In this document: positions 7,240 through 14,622 of the stretch, in pieces
How the letters are laid out: every line of letters starts with the position of its first letter
Position numbering within the stretch: position 1 is the stretch's first letter
NCBI GenBank assembly: GCA_016931895.1
Contig: JAFGDY010000220.1
Location: forward strand, 1 to 35,619
Reading direction: 5' to 3'
Source: Anaerolineae bacterium
GTDB lineage: Bacteria > Chloroflexota > Anaerolineae > 4572-78 > J111
Length of the DNA stretch: 35,619 nt
The notes under the pieces: model-generated
The model's database searches: none
Told to the model about the DNA's origin: nothing
What the model saw: the letters and a program-made list of their open reading frames with translations, nothing else
Program-made: the position numbers and the translations under genes

Positions 7240-7665
7240 TTAACGGCTGTAATGATAAATGAAAAGCACCACCGCCAAAAAAATGGTTTCCTTAAGAAAC
7301 CGGATAGGTTTGAGTTTCAACCGTCCCTGGTAAAAATGATACGGCCGCACCGGAAAAAGCCAGGGCACGCGCCTGATATCATCGGCCAGGAGATGACCCA
7401 GATGGCCTACAAACCAGGCCAGCCCCACGGTTTTGCCCCACACCAGGGCCACCGCCAAAGAGAGGCCTATCACGCTAAAAATGTTGTGGGCATAATGCCG
7501 GCCGTTGGGCATCAGGTGAAACACGTAACCAATGGCTTTGTCTACCAGGTCCGGGAAAACACTGGCGATCAGTAAAGGTTTGAGCATAACCTGTTCATCC
7601 TGGCCCTGCAAAACCAGAAAACGATGTTCAACCAGGGCTACGGCGATGTGTCCGGGAATATGCAT
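7240..7665 (-). CDS. YdjM-like membrane protein (putative metal-dependent hydrolase family)
   Basis: The 141-residue product shows the His/Asp pattern of the YdjM/DUF457 group of inner-membrane putative hydrolases: an early HIPGHIAVAL, FPDLVDKA, GRHYAHNIF and GHLGHLLADDI. Hydrophobic segments at about residues 65-90 and 120-137 suggest membrane insertion. The biochemical activity of the family is not established. I chose the ATG at 7665; it lies two bases after the stop codon of the upstream aminotransferase gene (TGATTATG), so translation is probably coupled. It is the last gene of a three-gene minus-strand operon. Confidence 0.75.
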   Translation of the reverse strand: MHIPGHIAVALVEHRFLVLQGQDEQVMLKPLLIASVFPDLVDKAIGYVFHLMPNGRHYAHNIFSVIGLSLAVALVWGKTVGLAWFVGHLGHLLADDIRRVPWLFPVRPYHFYQGRLKLKPIRFLKETIFLAVVLFIYHYSR

Positions 7666-7667
7666 AA

Positions 7668-8504
7668 TCAACCGGCAATCAGGTCCATGGTCTGGCGATA
7701 GTGGGCGGCAAACCGCTCCATCACTATTTGGGTAACCGGCCCTACCCGGCCATCGCCCACCGGCTGCCCCTCAATTTGGGTAACGGGTATCACGTGCATG
7801 CTGGTGCTGCTGATAAATAACTCGTCGTACAAGGATACCTCTACCGGAACCGATGTTTCAACCACCGGCCAGGCCGAGTCCGCCATCACCTGTAAAATCA
7901 CATCACGGGTAATGCCGGAAAGCACCGTTGCGGACGGCGGCGTCATCAGTTGCCCCTGGCAAACGGCAAAGATATTGCTGCGCGCGCCTTCGGTCAGATG
8001 ACCGTCGTGGTAAAGCAGCCCCTCCAAGGCCCCAACCCGGACGGCGGCGCGACGAGCCAAATAATTGACCAGCGTATTCAGGCTTTTGCAAGCGGGGATG
8101 GCTCGCCGGCCTTGATACAAAATAGCGGCTGAGCCTTCACGGTAAAGTGAAGCAGGGTAAATGGGTAAAGGTTCCGGCCACATGCCAATAATTGGACCGA
8201 CGCCATCCCCAACATCACCCAGGGCCAGGACCCGCATCGTCCAGGTAGCCTGGGGATCCGTGCGGAGCAAGGTCCGAAACCAGCCGGCCAGGGTATCAAC
8301 TTCAACGCCCAAATCCAATTCGATCATCCGGGCTGAATTGAACAAACGGCAGAGGTACTCCTCCAGATAAAAAGGGCGGCCCCGGTCAACCTTCACCGTT
8401 TCATAAACCCCAAAGCTGGAAAACAGGGCCTTGTTGAAAATGGGAATTTGAGCCTGGCCAACCGGCAAGAGTGCGCCGTTGAGGATAGCGTAGTCAAAAA
8501 TCAT
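7668..8504 (-). CDS. Class IV aminotransferase (PLP-dependent; branched-chain/D-amino-acid aminotransferase or ADC-lyase-like)
   Basis: The 278-residue product has the fold-type IV signatures: FGVYETVKVDRGRPFYLEEY near residues 31-50, the PLP-binding lysine K140 in ACKSLNTLVNY, and LTEGARSNIFA with the conserved Glu at 172. The family covers branched-chain aminotransferase (IlvE), D-amino-acid aminotransferase and 4-amino-4-deoxychorismate lyase; I cannot decide between them from sequence alone. Length is normal. The ATG at 8504 overlaps the stop codon of the upstream SDR gene in an ATGA arrangement; the frame is open a further four codons to a TTG at 8516. Context of an SDR and a membrane protein does not settle the substrate. 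Confidence 0.9.
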   Translation of the reverse strand: MIFDYAILNGALLPVGQAQIPIFNKALFSSFGVYETVKVDRGRPFYLEEYLCRLFNSARMIELDLGVEVDTLAGWFRTLLRTDPQATWTMRVLALGDVGDGVGPIIGMWPEPLPIYPASLYREGSAAILYQGRRAIPACKSLNTLVNYLARRAAVRVGALEGLLYHDGHLTEGARSNIFAVCQGQLMTPPSATVLSGITRDVILQVMADSAWPVVETSVPVEVSLYDELFISSTSMHVIPVTQIEGQPVGDGRVGPVTQIVMERFAAHYRQTMDLIAG

Positions 8505-9286
8505 GAGCCAACCCAACGTCTACTCAATAGCCGGTCCATCAGCCCCGGCCAAAACAGACTGGCCGCGACAAACGTCCGGTCAAACAAAGTAATAAACACG
8601 TCGCGCTGCTCGCGGCGAATGGTTTTTAAAATGGCCCGGGCTACCCGCTCCGGGGGCACACCCGACATGCGTCCTCGCCCGGCCTGGCTGCTTCCCAACG
8701 AATGGTCGTTAAAGCTAGTGGCCGTAACACCAGGGTATACCGTGCTGACCCGGACGTTGTCCGCCTTTAGCTCGACCCGCAGGCTTTCGGCCATTTTTTC
8801 CAGCGCGGCTTTGCTGGCGCAATAGCCCGCGATACCCGGCATGGCCCGTCGCCCCACAATGGACGAAATATTGATGATCAGGCCGCCCCGGGAATTAGCT
8901 TTGAGGTAAGGCAAAGCGGCCCGAATCAAGGCCAGCGGGCCAAAGTAGTTCACGTCCATCACCCGGCGAGCCTCTTCTTCCCGGAAATCAAGTACGCTAT
9001 CGCGCACGCCAATGGCCGCATTATTAATAACCACGTCAATTCCGCCAAAAGCCGCTGCTGTTTTGGAGGCCAAAGCGGCAGCCTGGGTCGGGTCGCCCAT
9101 ATCGGTGGGGATGGGGATGGCCGGTCGGCCGGCCGCAGCCAATTCCGCCGCCAATTCTTGCAACACCGCCCCATCGCGAGCGGCCAGCGCCAGCTTACAA
9201 CCGGCCCCGGCCAGCACATAAGCCGCAGCTCGACCTATACCTTGGGTAGCGCCGGTAAGGATAACCACCCGATTTTCAGGAGTCAT
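8501..9286 (-). CDS. Short-chain dehydrogenase/reductase
   Basis: The 261-residue protein is a classical SDR that uses NAD(P)H on an unidentified alcohol or ketone. Visible motifs are the cofactor glycine motif TGATQGIG (residues 11-18), NNAA (88-91), the structural Asn 113, the catalytic Ser 142 in NISS, and YCASK with Tyr 155 and Lys 159. R37 in AARDG after the second strand suggests NADP preference. The C-terminal segment (VAASLFWPGLMDRLLSRRW) is hydrophobic and may touch the membrane, as in some DltE/YqjQ-like SDRs. It is first in an operon with the aminotransferase. The ATG lies seven bases after a -10 box, so its mRNA may have no leader. Confidence 0.92.
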   Translation of the reverse strand: MTPENRVVILTGATQGIGRAAAYVLAGAGCKLALAARDGAVLQELAAELAAAGRPAIPIPTDMGDPTQAAALASKTAAAFGGIDVVINNAAIGVRDSVLDFREEEARRVMDVNYFGPLALIRAALPYLKANSRGGLIINISSIVGRRAMPGIAGYCASKAALEKMAESLRVELKADNVRVSTVYPGVTATSFNDHSLGSSQAGRGRMSGVPPERVARAILKTIRREQRDVFITLFDRTFVAASLFWPGLMDRLLSRRWVGS

Positions 9287-9293
9287 AAATGGG

Positions 9294-9321
9294 ATTGTAC
9301 GCTAAAGTGAGCAGGGCGCAA
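9294..9321 (-). promoter_or_regulatory. Promoter of the SDR operon, predicted leaderless start
   Basis: TTGCGC (9321-9316), a 16-base spacer and TACAAT (9299-9294) on the minus strand. Only seven bases separate the -10 box from the ATG at 9286, so the transcription start falls at or next to the start codon. No Shine-Dalgarno sequence is present. Confidence 0.6.
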
Positions 9322-9334
9322 AAGTGAAAAGGGG

Positions 9335-11521
9335 TTAACAGTCACTTTTTTTGTGGTTTGCAGGCCGGGCTTGAGTTTGCGCGTAACCCAACCCCGCCAT
9401 CCGGCGAACAGCCACCAGCACCAATAACATCAGGCTCATCAGCACAATCAGCCCGGCGCTGAGAAAACGAAGCACGGCCAGCCGGGTTTCGTGGGCATTT
9501 CGGGCAGCAATGGTTTCTGGGGAAAGAGGGGATGCCTGTTCCGGTTGAACAATTTCAGGCCTATCTGCGGCCACCTCCTCTGTGGCCAAAGATACGCTTT
9601 CAGGGGCACGAGCAGGGGTTGCCTGTGCTGGAGAAACTGCTTCGGACGCAGGCGCGTTGTTGGCGGCGGCCCCGGGGGTTGGCGATTTTAGCTGAGAAGC
9701 AGCGTTTGATTCAGGGGCTTGGGAGATTTCAACAGCGGCAGGTTGGGCCAGGGGTTGTCCCTTAATAATTTCCAAGCTATGCTGACCGCCAGGCCCAACC
9801 AACACGGTGTACGTATCGTGGCCAATGGTTTCAGGCTCAAACTCAACCGGATGGCCGTCAATAGTGACCTGCCTGACCTGCTCCGACCGCAATTTTAAGA
9901 CCTTGATCATCACTGCGCCGTTGGCATTGGTGCCATAATCAATTCTGGTAATATCCTGGCCCCAATCGTAGCTATAGGCCGCATAACGGTCGGTGGCGGC
10001 TTGATAAACGCGAATAAAGCCGTCGTTAAGGCCCAAACGAGGTTGCAGGGTTAAACCGCGACCATCCAATTCAACGCCAAACAACCCTTCAATGATGGCG
10101 CTGCCCATTGTTCCGGCGGCGGCGCTGTAATAGTGGCTGCCTTCAAGCCGCCGGTCGGTGGTGGAATGCCACTCAATGATGTTGCCGGGATGTTTTTGCC
10201 ACTCATTGGCCACTTGCAACAAATGCGCGCGCCCGGCGTCGGCAAAGCCGGTCAGAAATTCGGCCTTGATCTGCACGCCGCCCCACCAGTCCCACACGCC
10301 GCCATTCTGATAATTACCGTAGCCCATCCCGGGGTAGTCAAAAAAACGGTCGGGCCACCGATTAGGATAAAAGGGATAAAGGGAAAGGCCGGGTTTTTTG
10401 GCGCCAACGGCCAGACGCGCCTGTTCCAGATTGTCAAAAATGGCTTTGTTTTGGCGGAAGTCGGTTAGGCCGGCATAAACGGCCAGGGCGTTAGAAATAC
10501 TAATCATGCCCGACTCATCAAAATTATGCTCCAGGGGGGTAACGTGAGCGTGGGTCAGATAAAAGCCTTTATCAGCCTGCCAGAGCAAAACATTGGTTTT
10601 TTCTTTCAAAACTTCAGCCCTGTTCTGCCACTGGTCGGCGCGAGCGGTATTGCCTGCGGCGGCGTTCATTTTAGCCAGTTCAATCAGGGCCATATAGGCC
10701 AGGGCTTGATCATAAATAGAGGCGGTAAGATGGTCCTGGGCGGGGTTGTAATCGGTATAGCCGGGGCCTTTTTCAACTTTGACATCTCCCCAATCGGTGG
10801 TATGGCCTCGCCAGAGCAACTGTAAGTCAGGGTCAAGGCGGCGGGCATAGACCCAATCAGCGGCCAGGTTAAGGCGTTCAATGATGGGCAAGCCGTTGAT
10901 ATTGCTTTGCAGCCAGCCGGTGTTGTAGGCCAGGTTGTAATAAAGATAAGCGGCGTGGATCAGGCTGGTTTCTTCGTCGGTGGTGATGGTTTGTTTGTTA
11001 CTGCGGCCATCCGGGGTAATGATGCCGCCAATGGCGCCGGCCCCGGCCACAACGCCAAAATCGCCGTCGAGGCTGCGGCTGTTGGCCGTGTATTGCCGGC
11101 GCAGGTAGGCTTCAATCGGTTCGCGCAGGTAGGCGTCGGGATAGTAGTATTGGGCCGTTTCCATGCCCCAGGCAATGTCCCGCACGTACATTTCGGGGTA
11201 AACCTTACCCGGACGAAAGCCGTGAATAACTTCGTTGCCAATTTGGAAAATGGCTTCGCCGTGCGAGAAGTTATGGGGAATGTAACCGGCGGTGGCGCTC
11301 AAATCCGGCAAACCGGGCAGCAGCCAGGTGGTCTCTGTATTGTAAGATAAATCTGTGGGTAAAGCCCGATTAGCCCGGGCCGGTTGAGCCGGAGTGGCCA
11401 GCAAACCCAGCACCAGGAGCAGACAGGCGGCAGACAAAATAAAGAACAGCGGCCTTGGCCCAAAGAAGCGAGGCCCTAAAAATGGTTGGGGTTTTTCTCT
11501 TGCGCGCGCCGGGTGTTTCAT
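9335..11521 (-). CDS. Membrane-anchored six-hairpin-glycosidase-like protein
   Basis: The 728-residue protein has a signal or anchor helix at about 26-44 (LFFILSAACLLLVLGLL then TPAQPARA), a catalytic-like (alpha/alpha)6 region at about 60-500, a small beta region to about 590, a Pro/Ala/Glu-rich linker (about 595-680), a transmembrane helix (about 682-705) and a short basic tail. Phrases typical of six-hairpin glycosidases (amylo-1,6-glucosidase, GH63 or MGH1-like groups) include YVRDIAWGMETAQYY, DYNPAQDHLTASIYDQALAY, NGGVWDWWGGVQIKAEF and NIIEWHS. The likely role is cleavage of an oligosaccharide outside the membrane; substrate unknown. I cannot assign a GH family or the catalytic acids with certainty. 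It has its own promoter at 11566-11594 and stands alone on the minus strand. Confidence 0.8.
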   Translation of the reverse strand: MKHPARAREKPQPFLGPRFFGPRPLFFILSAACLLLVLGLLATPAQPARANRALPTDLSYNTETTWLLPGLPDLSATAGYIPHNFSHGEAIFQIGNEVIHGFRPGKVYPEMYVRDIAWGMETAQYYYPDAYLREPIEAYLRRQYTANSRSLDGDFGVVAGAGAIGGIITPDGRSNKQTITTDEETSLIHAAYLYYNLAYNTGWLQSNINGLPIIERLNLAADWVYARRLDPDLQLLWRGHTTDWGDVKVEKGPGYTDYNPAQDHLTASIYDQALAYMALIELAKMNAAAGNTARADQWQNRAEVLKEKTNVLLWQADKGFYLTHAHVTPLEHNFDESGMISISNALAVYAGLTDFRQNKAIFDNLEQARLAVGAKKPGLSLYPFYPNRWPDRFFDYPGMGYGNYQNGGVWDWWGGVQIKAEFLTGFADAGRAHLLQVANEWQKHPGNIIEWHSTTDRRLEGSHYYSAAAGTMGSAIIEGLFGVELDGRGLTLQPRLGLNDGFIRVYQAATDRYAAYSYDWGQDITRIDYGTNANGAVMIKVLKLRSEQVRQVTIDGHPVEFEPETIGHDTYTVLVGPGGQHSLEIIKGQPLAQPAAVEISQAPESNAASQLKSPTPGAAANNAPASEAVSPAQATPARAPESVSLATEEVAADRPEIVQPEQASPLSPETIAARNAHETRLAVLRFLSAGLIVLMSLMLLVLVAVRRMAGLGYAQTQARPANHKKSDC

Positions 11522-11565
11522 TAATTTGTCTCACGGTGAGCAGGTCAAACCAATTAGACATAATA

Positions 11566-11594
11566 AGTATACATAATATCAAGGGACTTGGCAA
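11566..11594 (-). promoter_or_regulatory. Sigma70-type promoter of the glycosidase-like gene
   Basis: TTGCCA (11594-11589), a 17-base spacer and TATACT (11571-11566) on the minus strand. The transcript would start near 11559, leaving a leader of about 38 bases with only a weak GTGAG ribosome site. Confidence 0.7.
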
Positions 11595-11632
11595 GTCACA
11601 AAAAGGCCATAGCTTGAGCCTATGCTTCCCCA

Positions 11633-12640
11633 TCAACCCCTGACTTTGTCCATAGTAATGGTATTTTTACACTCGCAGTTTTGCTCAAATTCGGTGATGT
11701 TGTTTAAGGTGGTTTGGGCAATATTGTAGAGCGCCCGGTCGGTTAAAAAAGCCTGGTGGCCCGTGACCAACACGTTGGGGAAGGTCAACAAGCGGGCAAA
11801 CACATCGTCGGTGACAATTTCGTTAGACAGGTCGCGGAAGAACAAGTCGCTTTCAACTTCGTAAACGTCAATGGCCAGATAGCCGATTTTGCCGGATTTT
11901 AACCCCTCGATCACGGCTTTGGTATCCAGCAAAGCGCCGCGGCTGGTATTGACAATGAACACCCCATCTTTAAGATATTGCATTGTTTCGGCGTTAATGA
12001 TGTGGTAGGTATCCGGGGTGAGGGGCATGTGGAAGGTGAGAATATCGGCCTGCCTGATCATGTCCAGGGGGTCGTCCACGTATTCGGCCAAATTCTCCAC
12101 CTCCGAGTTTTGATAAACATCGTAGGCCAAAATCCGGCAGCCAAAGCCGCTCAGGTTTTTGATAACAGCCGCGCCAATTCTGCCCGTGCCAAAAACGCCC
12201 ACGGTTTTTTCACGTAGTTCAAACCCGCGCAAGCCTTCCAATTCAAAATTATTATCGCGGACGCGATTATAGGCCCGGTGGATCTGGCGGCCCAGGGTTA
12301 GAATCAAACCTATGGTAAACTCGGACACCGCGCTGGGCGAGTAGGCCGGCACGCGCACCACACAAATGTCTAACGCTTCGGCCGCTTCCAGGTCAATGTG
12401 ATTGTAGCCCGCGCTGCGGGTGGCAATAACTTTGACCCCACCGGCGGCCAATTTTTGAACGGCGGCCTCATTCACCTCGTCATTGACAAATACGCAGACC
12501 GCCTGATGCCCTTCGGCCAACGAGGCGGTATCGGGCGTTAAACGCGGCTCAAAAAAGGTCAGTTCGTGACCAAATTTATGGTTCACTTCTTCAAATGAGC
12601 GCCGGTCGTAACCTTTGGTGCTGAACATAGCCACTTTCAT
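11633..12640 (-). CDS. ldhA: D-lactate dehydrogenase-type 2-hydroxyacid dehydrogenase
   Basis: The 335-residue protein belongs to the D-2-hydroxyacid dehydrogenase family and is closest in pattern to NAD-dependent D-lactate dehydrogenase, which interconverts pyruvate and D-lactate in the cytoplasm. The NAD motif is GVFGTGRIG (148-156). The catalytic triad fits the D-LDH spacing: Arg 234 in NTSRG, Glu 263 in DVYEVE and His 295 in VTGHQAF. The LFFRDLSNE and TDRALYNIAQTTLNNI stretches are typical of fermentative LdhA. Start at ATG 12640 has AAAGGAAG six bases upstream. Its stop is 112 bases upstream of the glycosidase-like gene on the same strand. Substrate could be another 2-keto acid; the LdhA assignment is likely but not proven. 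Confidence 0.9.
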   Translation of the reverse strand: MKVAMFSTKGYDRRSFEEVNHKFGHELTFFEPRLTPDTASLAEGHQAVCVFVNDEVNEAAVQKLAAGGVKVIATRSAGYNHIDLEAAEALDICVVRVPAYSPSAVSEFTIGLILTLGRQIHRAYNRVRDNNFELEGLRGFELREKTVGVFGTGRIGAAVIKNLSGFGCRILAYDVYQNSEVENLAEYVDDPLDMIRQADILTFHMPLTPDTYHIINAETMQYLKDGVFIVNTSRGALLDTKAVIEGLKSGKIGYLAIDVYEVESDLFFRDLSNEIVTDDVFARLLTFPNVLVTGHQAFLTDRALYNIAQTTLNNITEFEQNCECKNTITMDKVRG

Positions 12641-12773
12641 TTTTGCTTCCTTTCATTGTAAACTAAAACGTATGTCAAAATTGTACTTTTTCCGGTTCAA
12701 AAAGAAAATACGCCCGAGTATTTTAAATAGGACTTACGCACGTTCCAAAAGAATATGGCAAGCCGTAGAACTA

Positions 12774-12782
12774 TGTTATAAT
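12774..12782 (+). promoter_or_regulatory. Extended -10 promoter of the CYTH gene, predicted leaderless start
   Basis: TGT followed by a perfect TATAAT (12777-12782); the -35 region is weak (TATGGC at 12754-12759). The ATG at 12789 begins just six bases after the -10 box, with no ribosome site, so transcription would start on the start codon. Confidence 0.65.
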
Positions 12783-12788
12783 GCCAGC

Positions 12789-13412
12789 ATGGCTACCAAA
12801 AATATAGAAACAGAAGCAAAATTCATTATTCCTGATTGGGCCACCTTTGCGGCGCTCCAGCAATTAAACAAACTGGGTGATTTCTCAATAAACCCTATTG
12901 GGGTCAAGGAGGTTGTTGATCGTTATCTGGACACGGCGGATAAACGAATCTACCAGGCCGGTTTTACCTGCCGGATCAGGGAGGCAAAAGGCCGGCAGCT
13001 TTTGAGTTTAAAATCGCTGGCAAGGGCCAGGGGTGAGCTTCATCGCCGGCAGGAAATAGAGATGGAAGTGGACACCGATCAACCCCGGTGCTGGGCTGAG
13101 GGTGAGGCTAAAAGTTTGGTCTGGGGCATTATCGGCGACGCCCCCCTGCAAACGCTGTTTACCCTGTATCAAGTACGACACAAATTTCACGTCTATTGCC
13201 AACAGCAACTCGTCATCGAGCTAAGTTTGGATAAGGTGTCGTTGCCCCAGGCGGCCCTTGATTACCTGGGGTTGGAAGCGGAACTCATTGAGGCCGGCAC
13301 AGAAGCCAATTTGGCCCGCTTTACCAAAATGCTGCAAGCGCGCTGGCCCTTAGCAGCCGATGCGCAAAGTAAGTTTGAACGCGCGCTGGCTACCCTGCCC
13401 CCAGGCAAATGA
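12789..13412 (+). CDS. CYTH domain protein (adenylate cyclase class IV / triphosphatase family)
   Basis: The 207-residue protein begins with the ETEAKF signature (ExExK) of the CYTH triphosphate tunnel family. Other tunnel residues fit: VVDRYLDTADKR, FTCRIREAKG, LLSLKSLARARG, RRQEIEMEV, IELSLDKVSL and GLEAELIEAG. Members hydrolyse inorganic tripolyphosphate or thiamine triphosphate, or make cAMP; sequence alone does not distinguish these, and stand-alone bacterial members are often tripolyphosphatases. I chose ATG 12789, since the frame upstream is in the promoter and lacks the family sequence. It is a single-gene unit, convergent with the S1-domain gene. Confidence 0.88.
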   Translation: MATKNIETEAKFIIPDWATFAALQQLNKLGDFSINPIGVKEVVDRYLDTADKRIYQAGFTCRIREAKGRQLLSLKSLARARGELHRRQEIEMEVDTDQPRCWAEGEAKSLVWGIIGDAPLQTLFTLYQVRHKFHVYCQQQLVIELSLDKVSLPQAALDYLGLEAELIEAGTEANLARFTKMLQARWPLAADAQSKFERALATLPPGK

Positions 13413-13417
13413 CCCTC

Positions 13418-13452
13418 CAAAAATCAAAAAGCCGATCCGGTTGATCGGCTTT
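13418..13452. terminator. Intrinsic terminator between CYTH and S1-domain genes
   Basis: AAAGCCGATC (13428-13437) pairs with GATCGGCTTT (13443-13452) around a five-base loop. On the minus strand the stem is followed by TTTTTGATTTTT, a good terminator for the S1-domain gene; on the plus strand the T-run is short, but it may also end the CYTH transcript. Confidence 0.85.
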
Positions 13453-13475
13453 GAGATGATTGGCTGATAGGCCTA

Positions 13476-14378
13476 CTACCCGCGATTGGCCAGGGTGCGC
13501 GAGATAATTTCATCCATTTCACTTTGCGGCTGTTTGCTTTTGACAGCCGTTTTTTTGCCTTCCTCTTTGGTGGATCGTTGCTTATCTTGTAAGGCCGTGT
13601 AAGCAATAGCCATTGCCGTGAGCGAGGGTTCGTCCGCTGCTTCGGCTGGCACTTCCTCTACCACTTCAACCACCGGCTCCGGCTCTTTTATTTTTTCTGG
13701 CGGAGGCGCCAAGAGGGCCTTAATGGACAGGTCAACCTGTCGTTTTTTGCGGTCCACCTTTAAAACCTGGACGGTTACTTGGTTGTCAACGGCCAATACT
13801 TCTTCAGGATGTTTAATGTAGTCGTGGCTAATCTGAGAAATATGCACCAAGCCTTCCCGTTCACTGCCAATATCAATAAACGCGCCGTAAGGTTCAAGCC
13901 GGGCCACTCTACCCTCTAATTGGTCGCCTTCTTTTATGTCTCGCAATCTAAGGGAAACGGGCTTAATCATGGTCAGGCTAAGACGACCCCGTTTTTTATC
14001 CACTTTTTTAACCCACACTTCCACCTCTTGGCCCTGGCTAACGACATCGGTCACCTTCTCCACTTTCCACTTGGCCAGTTTGGAAATGTGAACGAGGCCA
14101 TCTTGGGGAATCCCAACGTCAACAAAAGCTCCAAAATCGGTAATGTTTTTGACCGTGCCTACCAGGCGTTGGCCTATGCGCAACGTGTCAATCGTCAGCA
14201 ACTCAGTAGTTGTCTGTTCAGTTGATGGTGCGGCTGTTGCCTCTACTGCCGCCGCAGGAGCCGCCTCTTGTCCTGTTTCTTCAACTTCTGTTACCACCTC
14301 AGGATCAACAGAGGCTGCAGAGGATACAGCCGTGGCGTCAGTTGTCTCCTCTGTTAAAATCATCTCTTGGTCACTCAT
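13476..14378 (-). CDS. S1 RNA-binding domain protein, two S1 domains
   Basis: The 300-residue protein has an acidic, Ala/Thr/Glu-rich N-terminal stretch (about 1-60), two S1 domains and a charged C-terminal region (about 230-300). Domain 1 is about 67-140 (GQRLVGTVKNITDFGAFVDV, DGLVHISKLA); domain 2 is about 152-226 (GDQLEGRVARLEPYGAFIDI, EGLVHISQIS). The core is that of ribosomal protein S1, but only two of its usual four to six domains are present, so it is either a short S1-like protein or a separate RNA-binding factor acting on mRNA or ribosomes. ATG 14378 has GGAG ten bases upstream. A strong promoter at 14495-14523 gives a leader of about 110 bases, long enough for autoregulation. Confidence 0.9.
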   Translation of the reverse strand: MSDQEMILTEETTDATAVSSAASVDPEVVTEVEETGQEAAPAAAVEATAAPSTEQTTTELLTIDTLRIGQRLVGTVKNITDFGAFVDVGIPQDGLVHISKLAKWKVEKVTDVVSQGQEVEVWVKKVDKKRGRLSLTMIKPVSLRLRDIKEGDQLEGRVARLEPYGAFIDIGSEREGLVHISQISHDYIKHPEEVLAVDNQVTVQVLKVDRKKRQVDLSIKALLAPPPEKIKEPEPVVEVVEEVPAEAADEPSLTAMAIAYTALQDKQRSTKEEGKKTAVKSKQPQSEMDEIISRTLANRG

Positions 14379-14494
14379 TATACTTTTCTCCTATCTCACC
14401 CAACGCCTTACCAATTGGGCCGGACAAGGCGCTATGCTACCAAAACTAAACGCCCAACAAATGGCGCAAATTGTACCAATTATAACAAGGCGCG

Positions 14495-14523
14495 ATTATA
14501 CCATTTCTACCAGAGGCTGGCAA
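14495..14523 (-). promoter_or_regulatory. Strong promoter of the S1-domain gene
   Basis: TTGCCA (14523-14518), a 17-base spacer and a perfect TATAAT (14500-14495) with an extended TGG just before it. A second TG-T-TATAAT lies 16 bases downstream (14484-14479) and could be an alternative start. Confidence 0.8.
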
Positions 14524-14554
14524 ATAGGAGAATCTGCCAATTGACAGATGAGCG

Positions 14555-14594
14555 GCATAATAAAAGGGGCGACTCAAACTTGAGTCGCCCCTTT
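14555..14594 (-). terminator. Intrinsic terminator after the lipoprotein gene
   Basis: A perfect 15-bp inverted repeat, AAAGGGGCGACTCAA (14563-14577) with TTGAGTCGCCCCTTT (14580-14594). On the minus strand it is followed by TTTTATTATG. It ends the gene at 14623-15996 just upstream of the S1-domain promoter. Confidence 0.85.
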
Positions 14595-14622
14595 CCTGGC
14601 AAAATCAATACATTCATCCAAG

